Below, in pieces: positions 17,972-28,670 of a stretch of 64,000 bases of DNA. Below the pieces are notes generated by a model. That model had not been told where the DNA came from. It saw only the letters and a program-made list of their open reading frames with translations, and made no database searches. The DNA lies in NCBI GenBank assembly GCA_903837605.1, contig CAILVF010000031.1, forward strand, positions 18,789-82,788, written 5' to 3'. Position 1 is the first letter of the stretch; each line of letters opens with the position of its first letter. The position numbers were made by a program, and so were the translations under genes. This DNA comes from an uncultured Bacteroidales bacterium. Lineage in GTDB: Bacteria > Bacteroidota > Bacteroidia > Bacteroidales > FEN-979.

Positions 17972-20900
17972 TTGGTGAATTACTTTAACATTGCTGTAAA
18001 ATACTGTCTTGTCTTACTGGTTCTCCAAGGTTTTGCTATGCCGTCATATTCCGGTCGGCCGGGGCAGAGCCTTGGACGGACTCCGGATCTGCTTTTTGCC
18101 GCCGATACAAACAGGAACTCCGATTCGACCCTGAGATATCCCTTCTCATACGATGGAACCCTGCCGGGAGAAGGAAAAACCAGCCCGCTTTACCTTAAAA
18201 CCCCTTCGAATATAAAAACAGTCGTTGAATACGACCCCGCTACCAACCAGTACTACAATTTGTACAAAGTCGGGAATGAGACTTACCGTATCCCCACCAC
18301 CATGTCGTTCAGCGAGTTCCAGGACCAGGATATGCAGAACCTCCTGCAGTCATACTGGAAAGAACGATCTGAGGCTGCCGGGATGGATAACGCCAGGGGT
18401 GTGATCCCAAAGATCCATATCCCGGGAAAGTTCTTTGAAACTATATTCGGAAACAATACTGTTGATATACGTCCCCAGGGATCAGCGCAGATCAAGTTCG
18501 GCATAGTTTCAAACAGGAGGGATGACCCCATGCTGAATACCCGCCAGAGGAGGCAGACCAATTTTGATTTTGATGAAAAGATCCAGTTGAATGTGATCGC
18601 GAAGATCGGCGACAAGATCGAATTCAAGATCAATTACAACACACAGGCCACCTTTGATTTTGAGAACACCCTCAAATTGAAGTATGAGGGAAAGGAGGAT
18701 GATATCATCCAGCTGATCGAAGGGGGTAATGTAAACATGCCGCTGAATACAACCCTCATTAAAGGGACCGAAAGCCTTTTCGGGATCAAAGCCAAGTTGA
18801 GATTCGGCCGCCTGAGTGTAACTGCTCTTTATTCCCAGCAGAAAAGCGAAACAAAAAGCCTTACGGTACAGGGAAATGCGCAAACAAACAAGTTCAGGCT
18901 GAGAGCCGATGAATATGAAGAGAACCGGCACTTTTTTGTTGCCCAGTATTTTCGGGATCATTACCGCGATGCCATGAAGTCGCTTCCGATTATCAACTCT
19001 GCCGTAAACATTGTAAAAATTGAGGTCTGGGTCACCAATATCGGCGCTGCCGTTACCGAGAACCGCAACATTGTGGCTTTCCAGGACCTGGGAGAATTCA
19101 ACCCCTATAATAAACAGCAATTTTATCCCAATCCGGGGCAATCCCTGCCTTCAAACAGCTCAAATACGTTGTTCTCGAGGTTAATGCCCACCGCCGCGGA
19201 CTCCTCCAAAGTGCGCAATATAAACACCGTTACCGAATATCTCAAAGGCTCGCCGTTTTTCCTCGTTTCGGGTGTGGATTTTGAAAAGATCGAAAGTGCG
19301 CGAAAACTTCTTCCAACGGAGTATACTTTCAACTCTAAACTAGGTTTTATCTCTCTTAACACCAATCTTAATTCGGATCAGACCCTTGCTGTTTCATACC
19401 AGTACCAGATTGTAGGTGATCCCAGGGTATACCAGGTGGGGGAGTTTTCCGACCAGGGGATCAACACACCTAACAGCCTGGTTGTAAAACTTTTAAAAAG
19501 TACATCGCTGAATACACGTATTCCGATATGGAACCTTATGATGAAGAACGTTTACTCGCTTGGAGCTTACCAGGTGCAGCCAACCGACTTCACACTCAAC
19601 GTCCTTTACAACGGGAACTCCAACGGGGTGCCAACAGCCTATATCAGTGAAAGCCGCATTAAGGGTGTTCCCCTGCTCAGGGTCCTGAATTTCGACAACC
19701 TGAACATGCAGGGCAATCCCCCGCCCGACGGGATGTTCGATTTCCTTGACCAGGCTGCCACGATGGGGGGAACTATCCAGTCGTCCAACGGAAGAATATT
19801 TTTCACTGTTCTTGAGCCTTTTGGACAATCCCTGAGGGATTCTATCTACGACCCTAATGACCCCTCCGGATCTATGGCGCTTGCAGCCAAATATTGTTAT
19901 GACTCCCTTTACACTCTCACAAAGTCCCAGGCCAGGCAATATCCCGATAAAAACAAGTTTGTACTTGACGGGTTTTATAAATCCACAACAGGTTCTGAAA
20001 TATCCCTGAATGCCCTTAACGTACCCCAGGGGTCTGTAAGGGTTACTGCAGGCGGAGTTCAGCTAACCGAGAATGTGGACTATACTGTGGATTATACCCT
20101 GGGCCGGGTTCGTATCATTAATGAAGGACTGCTGAATTCCGGAACTCCCATCAATATATCGATGGAGAGCAACCAGATGTTTAACATACAGACCAAACGC
20201 CTGATAGGCGCCCACCTCGATTATAAATTGAACAAGGATTTTAATATAGGCGCCACGATCATGAACCTGAACGAGCGTCCCCTTACCACAAAAGTGAATT
20301 ACGGCGATGAGCCCATGTCGAATACCATCTGGGGGGTCAACCTTTCATACCGCACCCAGTCCCGCCTCATCACCCGCCTTGTTGATGCCCTCCCTTTCAT
20401 TGCAACCAAGGCACCATCCAACGTTTCAATTGATGCGGAATTTGCCCAGTTCATACCGGGTCATTCCAAGGCAATCGGGAAATCCGGCACGACCTATATC
20501 GATGATTTTGAAGGAGCCAAGTCGACAATCGACCTGAAAAATATAGGTACATGGTACCTTGCTTCAACACCCCAGATGCAGACTACCCTGGGCATGTTCC
20601 CCGAGGCTGCCAACGGCATAGGGCGTGAGTACGGATTCAATCGTGCAAAACTTGCATGGTATATCATCGACCCGCTGTTTTATGATAAAAATACAAGCCT
20701 GGTCCCTCCCAATGTCACCGCCCAGGAGCTTTCCTCACAATATACCCGCCAGGTATGGGAAACGGAAGTATTCCCCAACAAACAACCTTTAAACGGGGTT
20801 CCCGTCAACCTTGCCGTTCTGAACTTCGCATATTATCCCAAGGAAAAAGGACCATATAATTATGACGTTCTGCCCACGGCTTTTTCCAAAGGCATCACCC

Positions 20901-23900
20901 AGGATGACAGCCTGGCTTTTCCTGAGACAAGATGGGGAGGTATAATGCGCAGAATCGAAACCACCGACTTTGATGCCGCCAATGTTCAGTATATTGAATT
21001 CTGGATGATGGATCCCTTTGCCTATGATTCCACCAATTCGGGGGAACTGTACTTCAACCTCGGTGATGTTTCTGAAGATATCCTCAGGGATGGCAGGAAA
21101 AGCTATGAAAACGGGCTTCCTACTACTGCCGCAACCAGGAATGCAACAGGGGACGCTATTGTTGATACAACGATATGGGGGCGTGTCCCGCGCTTACAGG
21201 CCCTGGTTGATGCGTTTGATAACGACCCCGCTTCAAGGCCATACCAGGATGTTGGTTATGACGGACTTATGGATTCCGACGAAAGGACATTTTTCGATAC
21301 AATTTATTTAAGCAAGATAAGAAGCGCTTTCGGTTCAGGGTCCCAGGCATATAAAAATGCAAATGCTGACCCTTCTGCCGACGATTATCACTATTTCAGG
21401 GGCAGTGATTATGATAATAACTCTCTGTATAGCAGTGTTTTACAGAGATATAAGATGTTCAACGGCCCTGATGGTAATTCACCAACCCAGTCGCAGTCAC
21501 CTGAATCATACCCCACACTTGCAACCACAATTCCTAATATTGAAGACATCAATAAGGACAATACCCTGAGTGAGGCTGAACGTTATTACCAGTATGTGGT
21601 ACACCTTCGCCGTGACCAGATGCAGGCAGGGATGAACTATATCAACAACGTGTACTATGCTTCCAACATCCCTCTTGCCGACGGACAGAGAGGGGCTGTA
21701 AAATGGTACCAGTTTAAAATTCCTGTACGTACGCCCGATAAGGTTATTGGTAATATTTCAGACTTCACCTCTATCCGTTTCATGCGTGTTTTCTTTAAGA
21801 ATTTCCAGAGACCCGTCGTTTGCCGTTTTGCGACCCTTGAGTTAACGAGGGGCGAATGGAGGAGATATACCAATTCTTTGCTGGCGCCGGGGGAATACAT
21901 CCCCGACAATCAGCAAAGCCAGACCACTTTTGATATAGCAACAGTCAGTATCGAGGAAAACGGGAGCAAACAACCTATTCCCTATGTGATGCCCCCGGGA
22001 ATACAAAGGGAAACGAACTGGGGTTCGACCAATATGCAGAAACTGAACGAACAATCCATGTCGTTCAAAGTGTGTAACCTGGTTGACGGGGATGCACGCG
22101 GAGCTTACAAGACCTGTGAATTCGATTTTCGCCAGTTCAAGTTCCTCAACATGTTCGTACATGCCGAAAAATCGATAGAAAGCCAGGACGTTAAAACCGG
22201 GGACCTGAATGTCTTCATCAGGATAGGTTCCGACTTCACCGATAACTTTTATGAGTACGATATCCCACTTCATTTCACCCCCTGGGGGACAAGCGTCAAC
22301 AACCCCGACGCCATCTGGCCCGATGCCAATGCGTTTAACATAGACCTGGCCCGGCTGGTCCAGGTTAAATATAACCGTTATGTGGTGATGGCCCAGCATG
22401 GGGCGAACGTAAGCCTTTCTTACCCTTACTCGGAAATGGACGGCGCCAACACGATAACCATTGTAGGCTCCCCCACGATCAGCGATGTCAAATCCATCAT
22501 GATAGGGGTGAGAAATCCGAAAAAAGGAGGGGCGAACAAAGATGATGACGGCCAGGAAAAATGTGCCGAGATCTGGGTCGATGAGTTGCGTCTTACCGGA
22601 TTTAACAAACAGGGAGGATGGGCAGCCACGGCAAGGCTGGCCGTGGATCTTGCCGACCTGGGACGGGTGCAGTTTACGGGCAGTTACTCAAGCTCGGGCT
22701 TTGGTTCCCTCGAGCAAAAACAAACCGAACGTGCCATGGAAGCCATCACTATGTTTGGCTTTGACACAGATCTGGAACTTGGCAAATTCTTCCCGGCTAA
22801 ATCGGGTATCCGTATCCCTATGCATTTCGATTATTCAATGCAGAAAAACACCCCGAAATATGATCCTCTTAACCCTGACCTGTACCTCTCTGATGTGCTG
22901 AAGATCTATGACAGCCAGGCGCAAAAGGACTCAATTAGGCAGCTCACCGAAGGGTATACATACAGGAAAAATTTCAACCTCATGAATGTGAGGAAGGAAA
23001 AAACCAACCTGACGAAGAAGCCAAAAATTTACGACATTGAAAATTTCAATATCAGCTATGCTTATTCTGAGATCTTTCACAGGGATGTCGACATCGAATA
23101 CGACCTGAGGAAAAAGTACATAGGCGCCCTGGGATATAATTACAGCGCCATTCCGCCTTCGGTAGCTCCTTTGAGCAAGGTTAAATTCCTGAGATCGAAA
23201 TATCTTGCACTTGTCAGGGATTTCAATTTCTCATACCTGCCCAAATCGTTTTCATTCCGGACAGATATGAACAGGGAATTCGATACCCGGAAGTTCAGGA
23301 ACAAAACCCAGGCCATTGTTCCAATGGAGACATTTTATATCAAGACCTGGAACTGGAGCAGGGTGTATGACCTTAAATGGGATTTTACAAAATCATTTAA
23401 AGTGAGCCTTGTTGCCAATGCCCAGGCCTTTATCAACGAACCGCCCGGCGTGATCGACCGCTCGAACCGTTCCCAGGTATGGGACCAGATCTTCTCGTTC
23501 GGAACCATGAATAACTACAACCAGGCATTTAGTGTTACCTGGGACCTTCCACTCTCAAAAATACCTTTCATTGACTGGATCTCGCTTACTGCAGGATACC
23601 AGGGGAGCTACCGCTGGACAGGCAGCGCCCTTTCGGTCCAGGCCACATACGGAAACACGGCCGAAAACAATAGTACGAAGGTCCTGAACGGGAATCTGAA
23701 TTTCATAAACCTGTATAATAAGATCCCATACCTCAAAAGGATCAATTCAGGGAACCAGAAAAACACAAGGAACGATAAGGGGGGGCCTGGAAAACTCACT
23801 GATAAGAATGCAAAGACAGCCAGCCAGGACACGCTGAAAGACCAGAAACCGAAGAAGGATATAGGAAAGCTGATCCTTGACGGAACTTTAAGGGTGCTCA

Positions 23901-25249
23901 TGGCTGTGAGAAGCGCCAAATTCCAATATTCCCAGGCAAGCGGCATTCAGCTCCCCGGTTTTTATCCCCGGCCTGAAGCCCTGGGTAACAACTGGTCAGA
24001 GAATGCTCCCGGATTGGGATTTGTTTTTGGCGATCAGAAGGATATCAGGCAAAAAGCAGGTGATCGCGGATGGATAACCAAAGACACCATGCTGAATACT
24101 GCATACATAAATAAGTTTACCGAGAATTTCACTGCAAGCGTATCGGTGGAACCGTTCAAGGATTTCAGGATAGAGCTCAATGCTGTTAAAAATTATTCCA
24201 CTACCAGGCAGGAGTATTACAAATGGTCCCCGTCGCTTGACGGTTTCTACCCGTTCTCCCCAACACAGATGGGAACCTTTACCATGTCGACCATCATGAT
24301 CGCAACGGCCTTTGATAAGCAGGATAAATTCGGGGTATCCCCGGCCTTTGAGAAACTCAAGCAGATACGTAAAGTGATCGCCGACCGGTATGCGGCGCAA
24401 AACCCCAATTCCAAAGGGGTTGTTGACTCTACAGGTTTCCCGGTTGGTTACAGCCCTGTTGACCAGGACGTTCTTACTACTGCTTTCCTGGCAGCTTATA
24501 AAGGCAGCAATCCTTCCAAGATCCAACTGACCGCATTCCCCTCTATCCCATTGCCGAACTGGAGGCTCACTTATGACGGATTAGCCAAGCTGCCCTGGAT
24601 AAAGACATTCATGCGTACAATTACCATTACCCACGCCTATATCTGTACCTATACAGTCAGCAATTTCGTATCCAACATTAAATACGGAGAAGCCGGGGGG
24701 TATCCGAATGTACTGGACGATGCCGGCAACTTCATCCCCGAGCGCCAGATTGGAGTGATGACGATCAACGAACAATTCAGTCCGCTCATCCGCATTGATG
24801 TTGGCTTCATAAACAGCCTCCTTGCTAATTTTGAAATGCGTCGCTCCCGCGCTCTCAGCTTCAGCTTCTCTAATAACCAGCTTACGGAAGTCGCTTCAAG
24901 TGAATACATAGTCGGTCTTGGATACAGGATCAAAGGTATCAAGCTGAATTTTTCAGGTTTGCTTGGAGGTGGTAAGAAAGCAAAAACAAAAAGCGACCTG
25001 GCCCTTAAGCTGGATTTCAGTATACGTCAGAACCGCACTGTCCTTCGCAGGGTCGACCAGGATGTTAACCAGATCTCAATCGGCCAGCAGGTTATGAACA
25101 TCAATTTCACTGCAGACTATAACCTGAGCCAGAAGTTCAATATACAGTTCTATTTCAAGAAGGATATTAATACGCCCTATGTTTCGAACCAATACCGTAC
25201 TTCAAATACACAAGGAGGCCTGGCACTGAGGTTCTCGTTATCGCAATAA
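17972..25249 (+). CDS. sprA: Type IX secretion translocon SprA/Sov
   Basis: A 2425-residue outer-membrane protein, in the size range of SprA, the very large (36-strand) beta-barrel that forms the T9SS protein-conducting channel. After a signal peptide (about 1-28), SprA-type segments appear: DYTLGRVRIINEG near 705, YIDDFEGAKSTIDL near 845 and EIWVDELRLTGF near 1530. The last residues (LALRFSLSQ) form a final strand. The start is TTG 17972 or GTG 17975; no ATG fits. SprA takes proteins with a C-terminal sorting domain to the surface and in gliding species is needed for motility; one likely cargo, the C25 peptidase, is at 58.9-61.3 kb. No other T9SS core genes are in the window. An octamer array starts 4 bases after its stop. 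Confidence 0.95.
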   Translation: MVNYFNIAVKYCLVLLVLQGFAMPSYSGRPGQSLGRTPDLLFAADTNRNSDSTLRYPFSYDGTLPGEGKTSPLYLKTPSNIKTVVEYDPATNQYYNLYKVGNETYRIPTTMSFSEFQDQDMQNLLQSYWKERSEAAGMDNARGVIPKIHIPGKFFETIFGNNTVDIRPQGSAQIKFGIVSNRRDDPMLNTRQRRQTNFDFDEKIQLNVIAKIGDKIEFKINYNTQATFDFENTLKLKYEGKEDDIIQLIEGGNVNMPLNTTLIKGTESLFGIKAKLRFGRLSVTALYSQQKSETKSLTVQGNAQTNKFRLRADEYEENRHFFVAQYFRDHYRDAMKSLPIINSAVNIVKIEVWVTNIGAAVTENRNIVAFQDLGEFNPYNKQQFYPNPGQSLPSNSSNTLFSRLMPTAADSSKVRNINTVTEYLKGSPFFLVSGVDFEKIESARKLLPTEYTFNSKLGFISLNTNLNSDQTLAVSYQYQIVGDPRVYQVGEFSDQGINTPNSLVVKLLKSTSLNTRIPIWNLMMKNVYSLGAYQVQPTDFTLNVLYNGNSNGVPTAYISESRIKGVPLLRVLNFDNLNMQGNPPPDGMFDFLDQAATMGGTIQSSNGRIFFTVLEPFGQSLRDSIYDPNDPSGSMALAAKYCYDSLYTLTKSQARQYPDKNKFVLDGFYKSTTGSEISLNALNVPQGSVRVTAGGVQLTENVDYTVDYTLGRVRIINEGLLNSGTPINISMESNQMFNIQTKRLIGAHLDYKLNKDFNIGATIMNLNERPLTTKVNYGDEPMSNTIWGVNLSYRTQSRLITRLVDALPFIATKAPSNVSIDAEFAQFIPGHSKAIGKSGTTYIDDFEGAKSTIDLKNIGTWYLASTPQMQTTLGMFPEAANGIGREYGFNRAKLAWYIIDPLFYDKNTSLVPPNVTAQELSSQYTRQVWETEVFPNKQPLNGVPVNLAVLNFAYYPKEKGPYNYDVLPTAFSKGITQDDSLAFPETRWGGIMRRIETTDFDAANVQYIEFWMMDPFAYDSTNSGELYFNLGDVSEDILRDGRKSYENGLPTTAATRNATGDAIVDTTIWGRVPRLQALVDAFDNDPASRPYQDVGYDGLMDSDERTFFDTIYLSKIRSAFGSGSQAYKNANADPSADDYHYFRGSDYDNNSLYSSVLQRYKMFNGPDGNSPTQSQSPESYPTLATTIPNIEDINKDNTLSEAERYYQYVVHLRRDQMQAGMNYINNVYYASNIPLADGQRGAVKWYQFKIPVRTPDKVIGNISDFTSIRFMRVFFKNFQRPVVCRFATLELTRGEWRRYTNSLLAPGEYIPDNQQSQTTFDIATVSIEENGSKQPIPYVMPPGIQRETNWGSTNMQKLNEQSMSFKVCNLVDGDARGAYKTCEFDFRQFKFLNMFVHAEKSIESQDVKTGDLNVFIRIGSDFTDNFYEYDIPLHFTPWGTSVNNPDAIWPDANAFNIDLARLVQVKYNRYVVMAQHGANVSLSYPYSEMDGANTITIVGSPTISDVKSIMIGVRNPKKGGANKDDDGQEKCAEIWVDELRLTGFNKQGGWAATARLAVDLADLGRVQFTGSYSSSGFGSLEQKQTERAMEAITMFGFDTDLELGKFFPAKSGIRIPMHFDYSMQKNTPKYDPLNPDLYLSDVLKIYDSQAQKDSIRQLTEGYTYRKNFNLMNVRKEKTNLTKKPKIYDIENFNISYAYSEIFHRDVDIEYDLRKKYIGALGYNYSAIPPSVAPLSKVKFLRSKYLALVRDFNFSYLPKSFSFRTDMNREFDTRKFRNKTQAIVPMETFYIKTWNWSRVYDLKWDFTKSFKVSLVANAQAFINEPPGVIDRSNRSQVWDQIFSFGTMNNYNQAFSVTWDLPLSKIPFIDWISLTAGYQGSYRWTGSALSVQATYGNTAENNSTKVLNGNLNFINLYNKIPYLKRINSGNQKNTRNDKGGPGKLTDKNAKTASQDTLKDQKPKKDIGKLILDGTLRVLMAVRSAKFQYSQASGIQLPGFYPRPEALGNNWSENAPGLGFVFGDQKDIRQKAGDRGWITKDTMLNTAYINKFTENFTASVSVEPFKDFRIELNAVKNYSTTRQEYYKWSPSLDGFYPFSPTQMGTFTMSTIMIATAFDKQDKFGVSPAFEKLKQIRKVIADRYAAQNPNSKGVVDSTGFPVGYSPVDQDVLTTAFLAAYKGSNPSKIQLTAFPSIPLPNWRLTYDGLAKLPWIKTFMRTITITHAYICTYTVSNFVSNIKYGEAGGYPNVLDDAGNFIPERQIGVMTINEQFSPLIRIDVGFINSLLANFEMRRSRALSFSFSNNQLTEVASSEYIVGLGYRIKGIKLNFSGLLGGGKKAKTKSDLALKLDFSIRQNRTVLRRVDQDVNQISIGQQVMNINFTADYNLSQKFNIQFYFKKDINTPYVSNQYRTSNTQGGLALRFSLSQ

Positions 25250-25253
25250 GACA

Positions 25254-25415
25254 GGATAACTGGATAACTGGATAGCTGGATAGCTGGATAGCTGGATAGC
25301 TGGATAGCTGGATAGCTGGATAACTGGATAGCTGGATAGCTGGATAACTGGATAGCTGGATAGCTGGATAGCTGGATAACGGGATAGCTGGATAACGGGA
25401 TGCGGGATAATGGGA
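25254..25415 (+). repeat. Octamer array downstream of sprA
   Basis: Eighteen consecutive 8-bp units, GGATAAC or TGGATAGC/TGGATAAC with two GGGATA variants, then degenerate copies. It starts 4 bases after the sprA stop codon in the same orientation. It has no inverted half and no GC-rich hairpin, so it is the purest array in the window. Copy number is high enough for slippage between strains. Confidence 0.95.
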
Positions 25416-25473
25416 TTGTTAAACAGGTAACAATAATTTATTGAGAGGCCGGCCTTTGAAGGAAGAAAAATTG

Positions 25474-25481
25474 TAATTTTG
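25474..25481 (+). promoter_or_regulatory. gcvH promoter -7 box
   Basis: TAATTTTG matches TAnnTTTG, with TTTG at 25455-25458 as possible -33 element (15-base gap). The leader before the ATG at 25505 would be about 20 nt. It suggests gcvH is not read only from sprA. Confidence 0.55.
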
Positions 25482-25504
25482 AAAAAACTTAAAATCTGAA
25501 TACT

Positions 25505-25885
25505 ATGAACGTTCCTGCTAATTTAAAGTACACAAAGGACCATGAATGGCTGAAAATTGAAGGAGAACATGCTTTTGTAGGCATTACCGACTTTGCCCAG
25601 CATGAACTGGGAGATATCGTGTTTATTGAAGTTGAAACTGTTGGTGAGATACTTGAAAAACATGAAGCATTCGGTACAATTGAAGCCGTGAAAACAGTAT
25701 CGGATATGTTTATGCCTGTCGGAGGGGAAGTCCTTGAATTTAATGAGGCACTTACAACTACTCCTGAACTTATCAACAAGGATCCTTATACAGAAGGCTG
25801 GGTTGTCAAAATCAAAATCACCAATAGTGATGAAGTTGCTGAACTTCTGAGCCCCGAGCAATACCAGGCCCAGATTCAGGGGTAA
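25505..25885 (+). CDS. gcvH: Glycine cleavage system H protein
   Basis: A 126-residue lipoyl carrier that shuttles the aminomethyl group among the P, T and L proteins. The lipoylation motif FGTIEAVKTVSD puts the modified Lys at residue 63, as in other H proteins, and EGWVVKI near 99 is the conserved C-terminal segment. The other glycine cleavage genes are absent from the window. The N-terminus MNVPANLKYTKDHEW is typical, so the ATG is secure. It is followed closely by the VanZ-like gene. Confidence 0.96.
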   Translation: MNVPANLKYTKDHEWLKIEGEHAFVGITDFAQHELGDIVFIEVETVGEILEKHEAFGTIEAVKTVSDMFMPVGGEVLEFNEALTTTPELINKDPYTEGWVVKIKITNSDEVAELLSPEQYQAQIQG

Positions 25886-25900
25886 ACATCTGACATTTTC

Positions 25901-26293
25901 GTGACTATTTTCCTGAGAAATAACCGCTGGAGCATTGTCTGGGGTATTTTCATTCTCATACTTACGCTTATGCCCGGGAATGCCATTCCCAGGGTGCCGA
26001 TTTGGATCGACAGGCTGCATCCCGATAAGCTGGTTCACCTGTTCATATTCATGGTGTTTTCTTTTTTACTGATAAAAGGGTTCGTTAAGCCCGGGAATCC
26101 TGGTTTTGTAAGAGATTTTGCAATGATCTGGGCAATAATCATCAGCATATTTATCGGCGGGGCAACAGAACTTCTGCAGGGTTGGGTCATCCCTCTCAGG
26201 ACAGCCGACTGGAAGGATTTCTTTGCTGATACCTTCGGGACCATGGTGGCTGTTATTGCCTTATGGGCGCATGAGTTCCTGGCAAGCGAGTAA
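25901..26293 (+). CDS. VanZ-like small membrane protein
   Basis: A 130-residue inner-membrane protein with four hydrophobic helices. DKLVHLFIFMVFSFLL near residue 45 and ATELLQGWVIPLRTADWKD near 88 match the VanZ family, which has E-x-x-Q and a conserved DxxDxxAD-like segment. The role of most VanZ-like proteins is unknown; in VanZ itself it is teicoplanin resistance. The start is GTG at 25901, 15 bases after gcvH, so both are likely one transcript. It is convergent with uvrC, with only 5 bases between them. Confidence 0.82.
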   Translation: MTIFLRNNRWSIVWGIFILILTLMPGNAIPRVPIWIDRLHPDKLVHLFIFMVFSFLLIKGFVKPGNPGFVRDFAMIWAIIISIFIGGATELLQGWVIPLRTADWKDFFADTFGTMVAVIALWAHEFLASE

Positions 26294-26298
26294 CAACC

Positions 26299-28116
26299 TC
26301 ACTCCTTCACATGAAAATGCTCCCAAACCACCTTCCCTTTTGCTTTCCCGATCGTTTCCTGTAAGTCTTCAAGCGAAGCAGCACGGATGTTTTTCACCGA
26401 TTTGAATTTCCACAGAAGTTTCTGGTTCAGCGAATAACCAATACCTCCGATCTCCATCAGCCGGGGAGCCATGGCGGCCTTCTCCCTTCGGCGGCGGTGG
26501 TGGGTGATGCCGAAACGGTGTGCTTCGTCGCGGAGTTGCTGGATGATCCTGAGGGTTTCTGATTTTTTGTCGAGGTACATCGGAAGCGGATCATTGGGAT
26601 AGTAGATCTCTTCGAGTTTCTTGGCAATGCCGATAATGGTGATCTTCCCTTTAAGCCCCAGTTTCTCCAGGCTGCCGATTGCAGAACTGAGTTGTCCCTT
26701 TCCCCCGTCGACAATAATGAGCTGAGGCAATGATTTGTCCTCTTCGAGAAGCCTTTTATAACGCCTGTAGATGATCTCTTCCATCGATGCAAAATCATCA
26801 GGACCTTCCACGGTTTTAATGTTGTAATGCCTGTATTCGTTTTTATCGGGCCTGGCGTTTTTAAAGCAGACCATTGCTGCGACAGGGAAGCTGCCCTGGA
26901 TATTGGAATTGTCGAAACACTCAATGTGTACAGGAAGTTCAGGCATCCTGAGATCTTTCATCATGGTATCCAGGATCCTTTTGCTTTTATGTTCAGGATC
27001 GACCAGGTCTTTCTGCTTTTCTTTTTCAAGCTGGTAATACTTCACATTTCTTTCCGAGAGGTCGAGCAGTTTCCGTTTATCGCCTATTTTAGGGATTGTG
27101 TAAGAAACACCGGGCATCTCAAACTCGGGCATAAAGGGTAAAATGATCTCCGGGGAATTGCTTTCAAACCTTTGCCTGATATCGGTAATGGCGATGGACA
27201 GGAGTTCTTCAGGCGTTTCGTCAAGTTTTTTCTGCAATTCTATGGTGTGAACCTGGATTATAGCTCCGTTCATGACCTTCAGGTAGTTTACATAAGCGGT
27301 AAGCCCGTCGGAAATAATGGAAAACACGTCCACGTCATTGATTGAAGGATTCACGATCGTGGATTTGCTCTGGTATTTGTCGAGCAGTTCAAGTTTTTCC
27401 TTGACGATATGGGCCTTTTCGAACTCAAGCTCAGAAGCATAGTGCATCATAAGTTCCCGGAGCTGGCGGGAGACAGATGAAATGTTCCCCTTTATGATAT
27501 CCTTGATTGCGGCAATACTTTTGTCGTAGTCAGTGCCGTTCTGCATGTTTTCGCAGGGACCTTTACAATTCCCGATATGATACTCCAGGCAGACCTTGAA
27601 TTTCCCCGACGCAATATTTTTTTCGGTAAGCTTTAAGTTGCAGTTCCTGATAGGATACAGCTGGCGGGTAAGGTCAAGCAGGGTATGCATCAGCCTGACG
27701 TTGGCATAAGGCCCGAAGTACTGGGATCCGTCGCGGATGACTGTCCGGGTGCTGAAAACCCTTGGGAATGGCTCGTTTTTAATGCATATCCATGGAAATG
27801 TCTTATCGTCCTTAAGGCTGACATTATAGTGGGGACGGTATTTCTTGATGAGGTTGTTTTCGAGAAGGAGGGCATCCTGTTCGGTTGCAACCACTATGTA
27901 TTTGATGTCGGCAATTTTTCTTACCAGCATCTGCACCTTGCCGCTGATCGAATTGATCTTGACGAAGTAGGAGCTGACCCTTTTCTTCAGGTTCTTCGCT
28001 TTCCCAACGTAGATAATGCGGTTTTTCTCGTCAAAATACTGGTAAACTCCCGGCTTATCAGGAAGGGACCTGATAATGGGTTCGAGGTGGGAAAAATATT
28101 TATTCAGGGCGCTCAC
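26299..28116 (-). CDS. uvrC: UvrABC system protein C
   Basis: The nuclease of nucleotide excision repair that cuts on both sides of a DNA lesion. It has 605 residues, the family length. The GIY-YIG domain is at residues 20-95 (PGVYQYF, IIYVGKAKNLKKRV), the UVR helical hairpin that meets UvrB near 205-235, the RNase H-like C-terminal nuclease with IECFDNSNIQG near 400 and IVDGGKGQL near 470, and tandem helix-hairpin-helix segments at the end. The start is a GTG one base after the stop of the DUF1648 gene, so translation is probably coupled. Confidence 0.95.
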   Translation of the reverse strand: MSALNKYFSHLEPIIRSLPDKPGVYQYFDEKNRIIYVGKAKNLKKRVSSYFVKINSISGKVQMLVRKIADIKYIVVATEQDALLLENNLIKKYRPHYNVSLKDDKTFPWICIKNEPFPRVFSTRTVIRDGSQYFGPYANVRLMHTLLDLTRQLYPIRNCNLKLTEKNIASGKFKVCLEYHIGNCKGPCENMQNGTDYDKSIAAIKDIIKGNISSVSRQLRELMMHYASELEFEKAHIVKEKLELLDKYQSKSTIVNPSINDVDVFSIISDGLTAYVNYLKVMNGAIIQVHTIELQKKLDETPEELLSIAITDIRQRFESNSPEIILPFMPEFEMPGVSYTIPKIGDKRKLLDLSERNVKYYQLEKEKQKDLVDPEHKSKRILDTMMKDLRMPELPVHIECFDNSNIQGSFPVAAMVCFKNARPDKNEYRHYNIKTVEGPDDFASMEEIIYRRYKRLLEEDKSLPQLIIVDGGKGQLSSAIGSLEKLGLKGKITIIGIAKKLEEIYYPNDPLPMYLDKKSETLRIIQQLRDEAHRFGITHHRRRREKAAMAPRLMEIGGIGYSLNQKLLWKFKSVKNIRAASLEDLQETIGKAKGKVVWEHFHVKE

Positions 28117-28117
28117 G

Positions 28118-28648
28118 TCACTTCAGCTGGTACATCCTGATCACCATGTATATTGTAACCATGGTAATGGCTATAACGGTTATTGGCAGGAACCACATAC
28201 CCAGGCCGGCGGCTTTTCCCGTCGCCACGGCAATGGATTGCCAGGTAAGGTAAAAAAACATAATGGTCGTCAGCAGGTTGATCAGCCTCATGCTCCTGGT
28301 TGCATGCCGGTACAAGCGTTCGGCGTTCTCAGGTGTAATGTTTACGGGAAAATTGAAAATGTAAGGAAAACGGTTGAGGACGCTCAGACCCGTAAACATA
28401 ACTACGGTTATGCCTGCAAGGAACCATATCATGCTTTTGTTGCTGTAATCATCGGGCTGACCCGAAGCATTGAAATGAGTAGGGATCTGTTCCGGCAGCC
28501 CGTGGTATTTTAAAGCTGTGATAATTACTATGGCGACAACCAGTATCATTCCCGTAATTTCCAGCAGGAAGTCAACAGGTTCTTTCTCCGGCCTGATGCG
28601 GGGCCTGTCGGCCATATTCTGTTTACCAAATGTTTTTTTCTGATGCAT
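28118..28648 (-). CDS. DUF1648 membrane protein
   Basis: A 176-residue protein with four hydrophobic segments. LPEQIPTHFNASGQPDDYSNK near residue 51 is the signature of DUF1648, the N-terminal domain of SdpI-type immunity proteins. Here it stands without the SdpI C-terminal half. The function is unknown. It is directly upstream of uvrC (one base between stop and GTG). A second ATG at residue 12 (MADRPRIRPEK) could be the real start. Confidence 0.78.
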   Translation of the reverse strand: MHQKKTFGKQNMADRPRIRPEKEPVDFLLEITGMILVVAIVIITALKYHGLPEQIPTHFNASGQPDDYSNKSMIWFLAGITVVMFTGLSVLNRFPYIFNFPVNITPENAERLYRHATRSMRLINLLTTIMFFYLTWQSIAVATGKAAGLGMWFLPITVIAITMVTIYMVIRMYQLK

Positions 28649-28670
28649 AGGTTTAGAATGGCATTTCGTC

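Noticed and set aside
25254..25415. CRISPR array
   Set aside because: Units are 8 bp with no spacers and no cas genes in the window; it is a simple tandem repeat.
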